In this document: piece after piece, positions 39,387-50,895 of the stretch
Position numbering within the stretch: position 1 is the first letter of the stretch
Layout: each line of letters opens with the position of its first letter
DNA from: Epiperipatus broadwayi
Lineage: Eukaryota > Onychophora > Udeonychophora > Euonychophora > Peripatidae
Assembly (NCBI GenBank): GCA_028023455.1
Contig: JAQFVV010012490.1
Coordinates: forward strand, 1,056,001 to 1,120,000
Direction: 5' to 3'
Length of the DNA: 64,000 nucleotides
Position numbers and translations under genes: made by a program
The notes under the pieces: model-generated
What the model was told of the DNA's origin: nothing
What the model saw: only the letters and a program-made list of their open reading frames with translations
Database searches by the model: none

Positions 39387-40041
39387 TTTATTTTAAAATT
39401 TCTTTTTTTCTGGATATTAATCTTCATTTCTGCACTTCTGAATTATGATAAATTTTCTAATATTTAACTAACAATTTTGATACTGAAAACAAGATATTGA
39501 CATTTGCCAGAAATATGTCATGTGTATCTATATATACACATATAAACACACACACATACATATATAAAAGAAATGAGAATACAATGCTCAAGTTTTATCT
39601 CATATTATTATACAACTTTAAAGGTAGATTGAATTATTTTTCTTTTTTAAAAATTATTCTCTCCCAGTCACTGCACTGACATAAATTATTTTTCAAAATA
39701 TTCAATTATTATTATATTTTACAATTATTTAATTAATATTTTTAATAAATATTTCATAATTCGCCAAAATGGCTTCATGACTGACTTACTATGCTCTGCC
39801 ATACAACCGGTTTAATAAAAAAAAAACTTCGTCCTTTCACTATAGACATTCCATTACTGTACATGGGGGAGTAAAAGAGGATGGGAGAGGGCAGATCTTG
39901 TATAAAGAATTTAAGCTGCCTTAGGATCATGACTATGGCTGGCTTATTAAGTTCATGATGCAAAGACTAAGGGATCACATGATACCTAAAAGGTGGAAAC
40001 TATTGAAGCTGCATAAAAAATGTCATGATGTTACTGAAATG
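39387..40041 (-). other. Probable 3' UTR of the PRKD gene
   Basis: Directly follows the PRKD stop codon (40044-40042). The part at 39760-40041 is less AT-rich than the DNA beyond it, as expected of a UTR. On the minus strand an AATAAA hexamer lies at 39392-39387; this is the only basis for the lower limit, and in such AT-rich DNA it may be fortuitous. Confidence 0.35.
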
Positions 40042-40227
40042 TTAAAGTTTAATTCTGGTGATGTCAGCTTCCAGAAGATCAGGTTCCCGACCACTAATGC
40101 TAGGAGCATTATGATCCGTTAATCCTAGCCTAAATGCTTCCCATCGGGCATCGTCTGATTCATGTGTTAAATATCTTTGCCCAACTTGTTTTTCAAGTTC
40201 ACGGAGATCACACCATAACTGATAATC
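40042..40227 (-). CDS. PRKD: Serine/threonine-protein kinase D, last coding exon
   Basis: Encodes 61 residues and a TAA stop. [27 protein letters not shown] match the strongly conserved segment just after the kinase domain of protein kinase D (vertebrate form DYQTWLDLRELE...RYITHESDD.RW). The last 30 residues, ending ADITRIKL, are not conserved with forms I know. PKD is a diacylglycerol- and PKC-activated kinase acting at the Golgi, plasma membrane and nucleus; this tail region takes part in autoregulation. The acceptor is ATTATTTTAG before 40227, at phase 0, and joins exactly to the exon at 54720-54805 (...HVWLQ / DYQLW). This copy looks intact. Confidence 0.96.
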   Translation of the reverse strand, partial: DYQLWCDLRELEKQVGQRYLTHESDDARWEAFRLGLTDHNAPSISGREPDLLEADITRIKL

Positions 40228-40966
40228 CTAAAATAATAATAATAATATTAATAATGGTAATCACTTACACATAAATATAGATAAGCAAATCAATAATCAG
40301 TTGACCAAGAACAAAAAACTAATAAGACAAGTAAGAAATATTTAAGATAACTATTTTTTGTAGCAATATATATATCACCAGATCCCTCTTCATTAGTTAA
40401 ATGTCAAATTTGAGAAGTGGTTGTATTTTACTTATAAGACATTTTAAATTGCAGATATTCAAAGTGATTATCACACCCACACACACACAAATTAAATTAA
40501 AAACACAGTCTCACTATTTTTAGAATCATCACAACAGTACATTCATGGATAACATTACTCTTGAAAAATATGAATAAAACTTCACTGAATATTAGTTGAC
40601 TAAATTTGTAGTAAACTTTTTCTAAATCAATATATATATATTTTTAAAACTTAAATTGATATGATTCACTTCATATAATTACTAAAAATTCTTCTCTTCT
40701 AGATTATTCCCTGAAAATTGTTTCACATTTATTTTTTGACTCTCTCTTTCTAAGTAAATAAGTTTTAATAGTGCTATTAAACATTCAACATTTATTTCAT
40801 AAACAATCAATGCAAGGCATTTGAAAAATTCAAATGGTTTCATGACACAAATCTTGAAAAAATCTATCTACTCAGATGTCTACTTAGCCAATGTTACATT
40901 TATATTTAATGGCTTTAAAATGAATGTTTGTAGAATGTGCTTGAAAGAAAATGCATTAATTTAATA
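40228..40966 (-). other. PRKD intron, no element recognised
   Basis: First part (counted from the 3' end) of the 14.5 kb intron between the last two PRKD exons. Poly-A/T-rich with a (CA)n run near 40471-40488; nothing else. Confidence 0.5.
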
Positions 40967-41379
40967 CACAAGTTCCCAAACTTTTTCTGTCCACTGCCCA
41001 CTTTGCAAGACATAAATTTTGTAATGCCCCTAACAGTTTTCTGCATTCAATCTATTTGATATTTTTGACATAAATAGCAACTAATGATATATTACTGCTT
41101 ATGCCATTAAATTACTGAAAAAGTAGTGGCCAATATGTGCATCTTGAACACAGTTATTGCTATACCAATTTTGATGAAATATAGCCCATATGTCAAGATT
41201 GTAAAGTATATGCTTGAAATACATTATGCACAGTTTCATTAATTGTTTAAATATAAAAATTCCGAATATATATTAGGAGATTGTATTACATTAGTAAGAA
41301 TCTTATTGTAATAATTAAAACACCATCAAATGTATTAGAAAATTGTTTATTTCAAACTTACAAAGTAAAAATAACAAAT

Positions 41380-43067
41380 TAATGTGAAGAATGAGCCTGA
41401 CGCATTTGTAAAAGTTTGTTAATATCAGGTTCAACTTTAGTTAAAAAGTCATAAATCACTATGCTCAGTTATATGCAATCAGTTTCTTTTCTTAGATAGT
41501 AAATTCGCTACAGCACTAAACCCATGTTCAGCCAAATGCAATTAAAAATTTCTACACTATTTTCCATAATCCAGGGTACAGTGTCGGTATTGATTTCTGA
41601 AGCCAGAACCCTTAGTATCCACTTTTGAATTTTATTTTTAATTCTTCATTTGTTGTGAGTTCTATGAGTTCCACTTCTAAATTTGATGATCCTGCTGTGT
41701 TTATATGTGAGAAAGGATCTAGAACCCAATTTGGAATATTCATGTTTAGTATATCCATGAATCACTCACTGAAATTGGCATGAAGAACCTCCAAGAGTTA
41801 GCAGTATGTAAGTAATTTTTCCTTTTTGAGAGACACTGCTGATAAATTTGAAAAGTGGCTATATTCCCCTCGTCCTAGATTCCACTTGAACAGTAGAAAT
41901 TTCCCTACAAAAGCAGCAATAACATTTTTAATTTTAATTAAATTCAATTCATCAACTTGTAATTGTAGATTGATCTCATTAAATATTTTATAGAGGTCTG
42001 TCAAATAAGCAATGTCATTTTTGGACATAATCAGATTGGCCCACAATCTATCAACTCTATTTTCTAGGAACTCTAATACTGACTCAAACAAATTGTAAAA
42101 TCAATTGAGACAAGTATGTTTTGAAAGCCAATGAACTATAAGAACCAGCATATACGTGAAATCTTCATCGTTTTCACTACAAAGTTGTCTAAACAATCTG
42201 TCACTCATGGAGCAATGTATGCAGGTGTTTACTTAAATTCTTCATAATGAAATGTGGACGATGAAAAACACAATGTATAGCTAGTACATTTGATAGTGCT
42301 TGTTCCAAATATGCTATGAAACCCTTGTGACATCCTGTCATTGCTGGAACACCACCAGTGGCAGCAGACAAAATATTATGAATAGGAACATCTTTCTCTT
42401 GAAAAAACTTATTTATGGTATTAAATATAGATTCTCCCTATGTATCCGCTTCCAAATTTTTAGCAAATAATAAATCTTGACAAATTTTTTCTTCTTTTAT
42501 GAATCATACATATGATAAGAGTAGTGATTCATCAAGTTGAATGGAAAATTTGCATGTTTGCAAATAACCACACAATGATTTTTCAACATCTTCAGCCATT
42601 TCATCAATTCTTTTTTGCACTGAATTATTACTCAAAGGAATTTTCCTGATGATATCTGATGCTGGCTTATGAAGCACAGTGTTTATTACTTCTTTTACTG
42701 TTGGCAAGATTAATTCCTCACCAATTGGGAGTGGTTTTCCCACTTTTGTGATTAATAATGAAATATTATAATAAGTTCATAATCCATCATTATCTTGGTT
42801 AGTGGATGATGCAAAAAGTTTTAATATGGTTGGGCGTTTAGAATATTTTTCTTCTAGTAATTGAAAATAGGACAAATCTTTATCCTTTTTGTCAGCATAT
42901 ATTTTAGTCAAATGCTCTTTTAGCCTAGAAGGCTTCATTGCTTCATTTGAAAATACTTTTTGGCAAATCAAGCTCATAGGTAATAATGGATTCATAGGAG
43001 AATAAATAAAGCCATATTTCATATGCTCAATACTGTACTGTTGACATTTCTTCTTAGATTCAGACAT
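41380..43067 (-). pseudogene. hAT transposase, ZBED5/SCAND3-like, inactivated
   Basis: Starts at ATG 43067. A BED-finger region follows (LICQKVFSNEAMKPSRLKEH): one Cys of the first pair is replaced and the last His is Tyr (TKIYAD for usual TKHP), so zinc binding should be lost. Next come GEELILPTVKEVI, PLSNNSVQKRIDEMAEDV and FSIQLDES, which keeps the first catalytic Asp. The second catalytic site, usually CTDGAP, reads AATGGVPAM and lacks its Asp. HCVFHRPHF matches the conserved HC..HR stretch. The C-terminal dimerisation region is recognisable (YLTDLYKIFNEINLQLQ). Stops near 42775, 42503 and several beyond 42230 break the frame. It could not transpose itself. Confidence 0.85.
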
Positions 43068-43755
43068 AATGAAGTAATAAAGTTTGCAACAATATTCATA
43101 AAATAAAAGATTTCGTTTATACCTTGTGTGACTTCACTTATCTATCACAATTTTGACTGATGATTGTTGGCAAAGCACACAACAAATAATGAAACTTATT
43201 CCTAAACCACTGATATTTATAGATTTGAAATCCAGCCTGAATTGACTTACAGGCATTTACTTGTTTGCAATTAATTTCTTCTACAAGGAGCCACCTATTG
43301 GCCAAATGAATTTTAAAGTTCAATTTAAACTTTTGCTCGGTCAATTATAGAATCAGAAGTAAAAATGTAACAGTTATATTTGTACATTCATGTAACAGTT
43401 TTGGCAAATTATCCCAAAGATGATCTAGATGAGGGGTTGAGACTTTGAATCAGATCACACCTCAGTTTCTTCACCAACACTCTGTGATTTACTAGCCTAT
43501 GGATGACAGATATGATGTTACACTCAGTCTCTTTTAGTTCACGTGCCAGCAGTAGAAAAGGGTGGAGTATGAGACTCAGGGAATAACAACTAAATTAATA
43601 CTATATTAACTCTGGCTAGATAATGCATATATTAATATTTAATACTAAATTAAAATAAATTTGGATAAGATTTAGGAATGGAATATGAATAACACATTGA
43701 ATCTTATTACTATAATACTTAATTTATCTACTTCATTAATAGTTATTTAATTATA

Positions 43756-43985
43756 AATTAGGTAATACAAATATATAAGTGCCTTGGGAATTTACACTCG
43801 CAGGTGTCTTACAATGATGAGCTGGTTCAATATAAGGTCTCATCTTTTATTAATTTGTCATAACTTAAATTAAATGATTTAAAGTGCATAAAAGATGAGA
43901 CCTTATATTGAACCAGCTCATCATTCTAAGACACCTGTCAAGTGTAAATTCCCAATGCACTTATATATTTGTATTACCTAATTTA
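43756..43985. mobile_element. Fold-back MITE nested in the hAT element
   Basis: Two arms of about 95 bp, 43756-43850 and 43889-43985, are inverted copies with a few differences (AATTTACACTCGCAGGTGTC against GACACCTGTCAAGTGTAAATT). The spacer is 38 bases. The unit is short, has no coding capacity, and lies inside another transposon: a miniature inverted-repeat element. TA-rich ends prevent an exact target-site call. Confidence 0.75.
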
Positions 43986-45177
43986 TTTTAAAGTTATTTT
44001 CAAATTTGCTCTTGGTTTCCCCACAAATAAAACCAGGTGCATGTGGTAGGACAATTTTCAAAAAACAGTCGATCTTTTAAAACAGATTTTAAGTTCTGTA
44101 AACATTCTGTTATATATGTAATCTTGCCACCCCAAGAATTGGAAATTTATATGCGAATACAAAGCTGAATAAAAGTAAATTTGTATAATAAATTTATAGC
44201 AAATTAAAGATAAAATAACTTAATTGTGTTGCAACGCTTATAAAATCTATTGCTTTTGCAGCTCCATTCGCAAATATGTAGGTGCACTCATACACATACA
44301 ACAATGTTTACACATCTTACTTTTAATTTATATAATTTATAACTAAGTATACACATTATAACTATATGTATACAGACATTAATATTTATATGTATGCAAA
44401 CATATGTGAATATATGTATACATATGTTAATATACCTTATTATACACTACTATATGTTAAAATATAATATACGTTAATATGTGATAATATATGCGGACTT
44501 GGAGGGGTTTGCATTAAAGAAAAGATATTACTATGTAACATAGTAGGTAAAACAGTATGTTAGATAAAAATAATACTGTTTCAAAAATATATTTGTCGTT
44601 TAAAATTATACTCACTTTAGTTTTATTTCTAAAAAGCAAATTAATAATTTGTCGGATTATTAAAGTAAATGAAATTTTTACAAAAATAAAATTTCTATTT
44701 ATAATTGATAAAAAATAATATATTTTCATCAAATAATTAGTTTTGAGCATATTTTATGGAAATAATAATATGTAAAAAAATACTCTACAACATACATTTT
44801 CATTTTGAAAATCAAAACAAAGAACTTAGAAATGTCCAACTTGTAAACAAGTACTTTCTTTTGTTGAAAATGAGAAACAATCAATCAGCGCCTTGGAAGA
44901 TGAGCACTATCACATTGTTATAACTTTAAATATTATTGATTACATTTTTAAATATTATATTATGTTTTTATTTATAAAATAACTGTAAAATTGACAAAAT
45001 AATGTAAAAATTAGTGGTTAGAGAATGAGTTAAAGCCAATACCGTGTATCATCAGTGTGTATGGAAAAAAGACTAGACTGTCTGAATGTCCCTCAAATGC
45101 TTCTGAACCCACTATTGTCCCCCTAAAAGGCTTCCCCGAGGGCGATAGCACTCATTTTAGAAACTACTGGTTTAATA

Positions 45178-46860
45178 AGTTAATGCAGCCTAATAATTTG
45201 TAAAGTTTTATCAAATATTCCATTTTTAAATTGAATTAAAGTGCATATCATTGAAAATTAAATTCCAATATCTTAAACATAAAGAGCAATTGTCAAATTA
45301 TTAAGTGATAAAGCAATTATTGCTATATCTAGAGATCAGACAATTTTGAAAAGTGAAGCCACCAATATTAATTGTTAATAATATGTATGTCTATGATCTG
45401 GAATTTCAATCCAGGCTGAATAAAATGAACTAGAAAAAAAAAGAGGAAAGGGACATAACTGAAACAGTGACCATCCAAACATTTGCAAAGTCTAGTGAGT
45501 AATGAATTCTTTCTTTCTGCTCTCCTTTGGATGTGTCATATTTTGGTAAAAATATTGCTTTAGTAACTGTAATTTGTATAAGTTATAAAGCTAGGATTTG
45601 TGACTCCAGAAAAAAGAAACCTAAATATAGAGAGATATTGTAAGTTAATAGCAATGAAAAAAAGATGGCTGAAAGATAAAATGTAAATAATAATGCAGTA
45701 AAGGTCTGATGGATTTAACTTTTTCACTGGTGAAGTGGCCATATTGAATATTTAAAAAATATGTTAAGCCACAAATTTTATCATAATATATGTTTGTTTT
45801 ACTCAAAAATGACATAATATATATTATTTGAAATATGAAACTTCAAAGAATGTAATGAAGCTGAAAAAATATAGTCATTGATATTCAAAGTAATAAAAAA
45901 AAGAATAAAAGTTAATATTTCTAATAATTATTTTCATATTATTCCATAAATTCAAAATTATCATGCATACAACTTAAAATTATATTTTTGGTAGTAGGTT
46001 AGTCAGATTCATCATAAAATTTCTAAAAAATTGATATATAATAAACTTAATTTACATATTTCAAATATAATGTTATTTATTATTAGTTATGATGGCCTTG
46101 TAGTCATGAGCTCATGAATGATGAAGGTGTCCAAAACAGTTCTTTTAAATGGAGAAGCAACTCTAATATTCCACTCATATATTGTTCCCAAAGCAAGATG
46201 ATATTACACAGATGTAAATATAGCATAAGTATTATCTGCTGTTGGTCAGAACTTTCATGCATTTCATTTGGGCATAGTGCACCATCGCTTGAAGGCACAG
46301 TGACCTTGCCAATCTAGATGAAGGCGGTCTCTGAGAGAAATATCACCTGTAGTCTTTTCTTTAAGACAAAATAAGCAAGCTAACTTTCTCTCTTATAGCA
46401 TTTTTTCTTCTTTCTCTATTCAAATCCATTCACACCTTACATCCAAATTTAGGTTAGACAAATAATGAAATAGGAAGCAAAACATGTACTTTTTCTCTTA
46501 TCACATCCTTTTCTTTTGACAGTAATATTTTACCAAATTCTTGTCAATTGTTTTTGTGTGAAATTAGACCCATCCAATTTACAAATTCAAATTAAACTTC
46601 TTTCTCTTTTTCTCTGTAATGAAACATACCTCCCCCCCCCATTCACATTCCAAAGTATAATTACACTTTAGTTAAAGATAAAAACAAAATTAGTTTTATA
46701 TATAATTATGTCAAGCAGATTTACAATCATTTTACCAACAGCATTATCAATCTATTTAGGTCAATAAATCCTAAATTTATATAAGGGTTAATTCAAATAA
46801 ATTAAATTAATAACAACCAAAACAGTTTTCTATTTTAAAAATAACCCATTAATTTCAAGA
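45178..46860 (-). other. PRKD intron, unassigned
   Basis: Mostly AT-rich. A patch at 46090-46330 has balanced composition and opens on both strands for 64-67 codons, but neither frame resembles a known family and splice signals are not convincing. A C-run (46631-46640) is the only other mark. Confidence 0.4.
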
Positions 46861-46932
46861 TATAAAACAAGTCACATGCAACTTCTTTATAAATATTGAT
46901 TTACTATATGAACTATTATAAATTACAATAAT

Positions 46933-46979
46933 ACTCCAATGTTTCGACTATATTCTTTTATAGTCTTTCTCATGGAACA
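46933..46979 (-). ncRNA. Hammerhead-like motif, PLE family 2 (best of three copies)
   Basis: On the minus strand: GUUCC, a degenerate core AUGAGAAA, a strong stem II (GACUAUA / UAUAGUC), GAAA, a 1-bp helix III with a two-base loop, U, and GGAGU, which pairs with GUUCC (5 bp including G-U pairs). Copies at about 48150-48195 (minus) and 48838-48875 (plus) vary in the core. Their shared pattern points to an ancestral UUGAUGAA-like core close to CUGANGA. Not expected to cleave now. The layout matches the better motifs at 53.7 and 62.3 kb. Confidence 0.4.
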
Positions 46980-47793
46980 ACAAAAAAATATATAAATAAA
47001 ATAAATAAATATAAATACAAATATTCCAGAATAATCCAATACATATAAGAAATACAAATTACTTTTACCTTAAACTTCTTCTCACAAACAATCTTAAATT
47101 TATTACATTAGTTTCTCAAATACTTTTCTTAAAATAACCCTCAGTAATTATTTAATTACAAATTCCACAGTAATTAAACCAATCTATTATTTTCTTTTCT
47201 TTTTTCAGTTAACAACCTATTCATTGCAGGTTTCATTTCATTTATATAAATATTCCTTTTTATAATTCTTTCATAATATAAATTTATAAAGTAAAAAAAA
47301 AAAAAATTACTAATACAATATACCACTATTTATTATGAGGTGGAAAAATTCCATGTCAATAGGAAAATTCATATTATAGGAGCAATTCAAGTGCAGGTAG
47401 TTGGATAAAAACTACCACTTAATGCAAATTATAGTTGCATTAAAAATAGGTCTTATTAACAATCACATGTGCAAACATCTTTATATTTATTCTTTAGAAG
47501 CATCTATTAATTGTGCTAAATTTCATAAGCAATTAAAGACTAAATTACTTGGACTTTAAGCATTGTCAAGTTATTAAGCAGCAAATTCTGTTAAGAAGTA
47601 TGTGGATAAAAATAAAACTATTCTTGGATTCACACCCACACAAAAGCATGACTGATTTTCTGACAATGTTCTTATCAAAGTGACTTGATTAAAAAATGAC
47701 ATGACATTTTCTGCTTGCGTAGAATAATATATTACAATAAACAAAACGAACCATATACAAACCTCTTTATAAATCTTGATTTATTATATGAAC

Positions 47794-48130
47794 AATTTTG
47801 CTTAATCGCTAGTATTACTATTACATAAATAAACATAGCGCTATATAAAATAATATCTCATTATATATGTTTAATTTCAACTAAAGAATGACGGTTCGTA
47901 AATTGTAAAGATTTCGCAAAGTGTCATTTGTTCAAACTTAACAAATGTAATTTAAAGTGATCGTGTAACATCTCACACTCTTATTTCCACACAATGTTTG
48001 GGTCGGAAAGAATGGGTGGATTCATTCCATTCTTTCTAAAATACTATATCTCATGTCTGGAAAAATTGAGTATTCATTTATATAATCTCTTTAAAGCACA
48101 TGTGCATTGGCTTAATCGCTAGTATTACTA
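47794..48130. mobile_element. 337-bp insertion with short terminal direct repeats
   Basis: TTATATGAAC occurs just before (47784-47793) and just after (48131-48140) this block, and removing the block restores the uninterrupted PLE terminal sequence seen at 46.9 kb. The insert starts and ends with copies of GCTTAATCGCTAGTATTACT (47800 and 48110). A 10-bp target duplication plus direct terminal repeats does not fit hAT or MITE classes. Its family is unknown. Confidence 0.6.
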
Positions 48131-48442
48131 TTATATGAACTATTATAAAATACAAAAAATGCTCCAACATTTCAAGTATATTCTTTTATAGTCTTTATTA
48201 AGAAACAACTAAAAAATACATAAAAATAATAAATATAATTATCAATAAAGCAAGTCATATATAACATGAGATAATATAAATACAAATAACTCTTTACCTT
48301 AAAACTCTTCTGACAAACAATCTTAAATTTCCATACATTTGTTTCTTAAATACCTTTCTTAAAATAATCCCCTAAAATTATTTAATTAAATCAACCTATT
48401 ATTCTCCTTTTTTCAATTAACATAATTAAAAATAATAACAAA

Positions 48443-48673
48443 ATGTCATATGTTGGAAGTATAAAGAATAAATTTGCAAGAAGTTTAAGACAGCATTTAA
48501 ATGATAAAAATTCTTCAGTTTATGGTCATATGAGTAAATTTAAACATAAAGATTTTAAAATAGATCCTTTGGAATGTATTAGATCAAATTATGAAAGAAT
48601 TATAAAAGAAGGAATTTATATTAATGAAATGAAACCTGTAATGAATAGGTTATTAAAGAGAATAATAGGTTGA
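48443..48673 (+). pseudogene. GIY-YIG endonuclease remnant of PLE family 2
   Basis: An open frame of 76 codons with MSYVGSIKNKFARSLRQHL, then GHMSKFKHKDFKIDPLE and INEMKPVMNR. This matches a GIY-YIG nuclease from the YIG half (here YVG) through the Arg-bearing helix to the conserved Glu/Asn region. The N-terminal GIY half and the reverse transcriptase are missing upstream, where an inverted copy of the element abuts. In PLEs this nuclease makes the first-strand nick. The ATG is merely the first in the stub and need not be a real start. Confidence 0.75.
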
Positions 48674-48950
48674 TTTAATGAAATAATTATAAGAGATTGT
48701 TTAAAAAAAACCCAAATGTAATGGAAATTAAAGATTGTTTATTAGAAGAGTTTTAAGGTAAGAGTTATTTGTATTTGTTATATGTATTGGACTATTGTGG
48801 AATATTAGTATTTTTTGTGTTTTATGTATTTTTTAGTTGTTCCTCGATAAAAACTATAGTCAAAATGTTGGAGTATTTTTTGTACTTTATAATAGTTCAT
48901 ATAATAAATCAAGATTTATAAAGAAGTTTGCATGTGGTTTGTTTTGTGTG

Positions 48951-49149
48951 TGTGTATATATATATATAGAAATTAATGGGATATTAATAAAATAGAAGAC
49001 TGGGTTTGTTTGTTATTGATTTAATTTATCTATAATATATTATATGTGGAGTTTTATAATCAATGCAGAGATTTAAAGACAGAAGTTAAACAATTGATAA
49101 AAAGGCTTAAAAATGACCAGTAGATTAAAACTGGGAGATATAACATTTG
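48951..49149 (+). other. Junction between PLE family 2 and the LINE remnant
   Basis: Begins with a short (TG)n(TA)n run at 48946-48968. From about 49060 it may already be decayed LINE coding, but no frame is convincing. Confidence 0.3.
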
Positions 49150-50575
49150 CTGATCATTGTCATTTAAAATTTTTTTTGATGCAATGGATCTGAAAAATGA
49201 TATAATTCTATTAAACTTATCAATGCCACTCTTTTATATGATGATAATGATACAGAAATTGAGATGTCAATTTTTAATGATATATCTATTCATTTAGATT
49301 TGGATAAAGACATCCAATTTAATGAAGTTAAAACTGTTTTTTGTACTTTTAGAATTGGAAAGACTGCAAATCTCGATGATATACCTAGAGAATTAAAAAT
49401 ATTGTATTTTTTTTAGGACTATAAATGAAATCATGAAGACTGCTGTTTAATTTTAAGAAAAGCTTTTATTGTTTCAGTTTTTAAAAATACAAGATTACAA
49501 TAATTATTATGGAATATCATTAAGAACCATCACAGAAAAAGTATTTTCTAGGATTTTATTGAATAGTTTACTTCAGTTCTAAAAAAATGTCATTGTTATC
49601 AGACAAATGCAAGAAAGTGTTGGTAACAAAAAACAAATTTTTGTATTGCTTTTATTTATTTATTCAAATGAGTTCAATTAATAATAAATCTATAGCAATG
49701 CTTAAAATTAGTTGGTTGTCCATCAAAGTTTAGTCATATTATACAACTTCTACATGATACAGAGGGAGTGTTATTTCTACAAGTGGAAGTCTGAAGCAGT
49801 TGAAATAAAGACTAATGCTAAACAAAGATAAATACTAACTCCAACTTTGTGATTTTTATAACACAGGACGTTGACATTATTTATAGATAGTTTCATAAAT
49901 TAGCTGATCAAGATGCTATAGAAGTTTAATGGTGGAATTTTTAATGTGAATTGATTAAAAGCAAAAACAAGAACTTCATCTTCTTGATTTCTGGATTTAT
50001 AGTATGCTGATGATTATGCTACCTTTGCTAATTTAAAAGATGATTTACAGACAGAATGTATTTAATATTTTGAATGCAACATATAGTTGTTTATCAGGTA
50101 GTAATGAGACAGATCTTCAGTATCTTTTTGCTTGGATAATTATCAACTTAAGAATGTGAATCAATTTAAATATTTTGGTAGCTTTTTAAGCAAAATGATA
50201 GATTTAGATGTTTAAGATACTGCTACTGTTTTTAACATGTTAAAAAAAGGATATTTCAACATCGTAAGATAACTACTGCAATTAAATTAGCTATGTATAC
50301 AGAAGTGTTACTTTACCCAATTTATAGCATGGATGTTAGCTTGAATTCTCTGTCAATACAACATAAAGCAATTAGAAAAATTTCTCTTAAGAATGCTCTT
50401 TTAAAAATACTATGGCAAGATAAAAAAGATCAATCAATATGTTATTCGACTTTCTGGCTATGATATTATAGAATTTACTACTGTAAAATCATACCTTCAT
50501 TGGATTTATGTGTGAAAAGAATAACAATACAAGACTTTCTAAAAATTATTTTTAAAAAAACTTAAGAATGGTTTT
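49150..50575 (+). pseudogene. LINE (RTE/I-like) reverse transcriptase, first part
   Basis: Short in-frame islands follow the order of a LINE reverse transcriptase. TLLYDDNDTEIEMS then TFRIGKTANLDDIP (about 49220-49395) resembles the usual GKAAGLDxIP. Then come YYGISLRTITEKVFSRILL (about 49510-49560), a variant of NYRGISLLS...KVFSRILL; KAKTKTSSS-like; the YADD palm motif (frame near 49998-50015); LYPIYSMDVSLNS (about 50315); and a basic stretch ending KNG at 50572. Many frameshifts and stops. The coding is cut at 50575-50580 by the element at 50581-52374 and continues after it. Confidence 0.8.
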
Positions 50576-50689
50576 GTGCGTGTTATATCCGCACTTACAA
50601 CTGTGCCAATGTTATATCTGCAAGTCATACGGTGCAGCTATCCAATAACATTCGCTAATGTTCTCCAACGAATGGTCTATTCCTGCAAC

Positions 50690-50895
50690 TAATGCTCTAT
50701 TCTGCAACTAATGCTCTGCTCTGCAACGAATGCCCTGCTCTGTAACGAATTCTTCTACTCTGCAAGTAATGCTCTGCTCTGCAACGAATGCTCTACTCTG
50801 CAACGAATGCTTCTACTCTGCAACTAATGCTCTGCTCTGCAACGAATGCTTCTACTCTGCAACTAATACTCTGCTCTGCAACAAATGCTCTGAAT
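50690..50895. repeat. Minisatellite in terminal repeat A
   Basis: Tandem variants of CTCTGCTCTGCAACGAATG and CTTCTACTCTGCAACTAATG in units of about 18-39 bp. The open frames across it (repeating CSATNA or TLQLMLCSATNA) are a consequence of the repeat and not genes. Confidence 0.8.

Larger units (their letters stand above)
40967..45169 (-). mobile_element. hAT transposon with decayed transposase
   Basis: The left end CACAAGTTCCCAAACTTTTT and the right end (minus strand CAGTAGTTTCTAAAATGAG) form imperfect hAT terminal repeats (CA--AGTT-C pattern). ATTTAATA (40959-40966) and GTTTAATA (45170-45177) form a target duplication matching at 7 of 8 bases. The right subterminal GAGGGCGATAGCACTCATTT is typical of this group. 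The transposase gene runs on the minus strand, and a fold-back MITE is nested at 43756-43985. The whole element lies in a PRKD intron in the same orientation as the gene. Confidence 0.9.
46870..48950. mobile_element. Penelope-like element with inverted termini (PLE family 2)
   Basis: Three copies of one terminal region are present: minus strand 46870-47290, minus strand about 47750-48420, and plus strand about 48440-48950. All share CTTTATAAATCTTGATTTA, TATATGAACTATTATAAA, a TCCAAC/TTTCGA phrase and the CTATA...TATAG stem. The minus-strand copy near 47220-47260 also contains the end of the GIY-YIG reading frame (INEMKPAMNR), so both orientations carry the same gene end. This head-to-head layout is characteristic of Penelope-like elements. 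No reverse transcriptase is left. Confidence 0.75.

Noticed and set aside
46104-46317. Open frames on both strands in a balanced-composition patch
   Set aside because: No recognised family, and splice signals on either strand are weak; kept only as an unassigned intronic patch.
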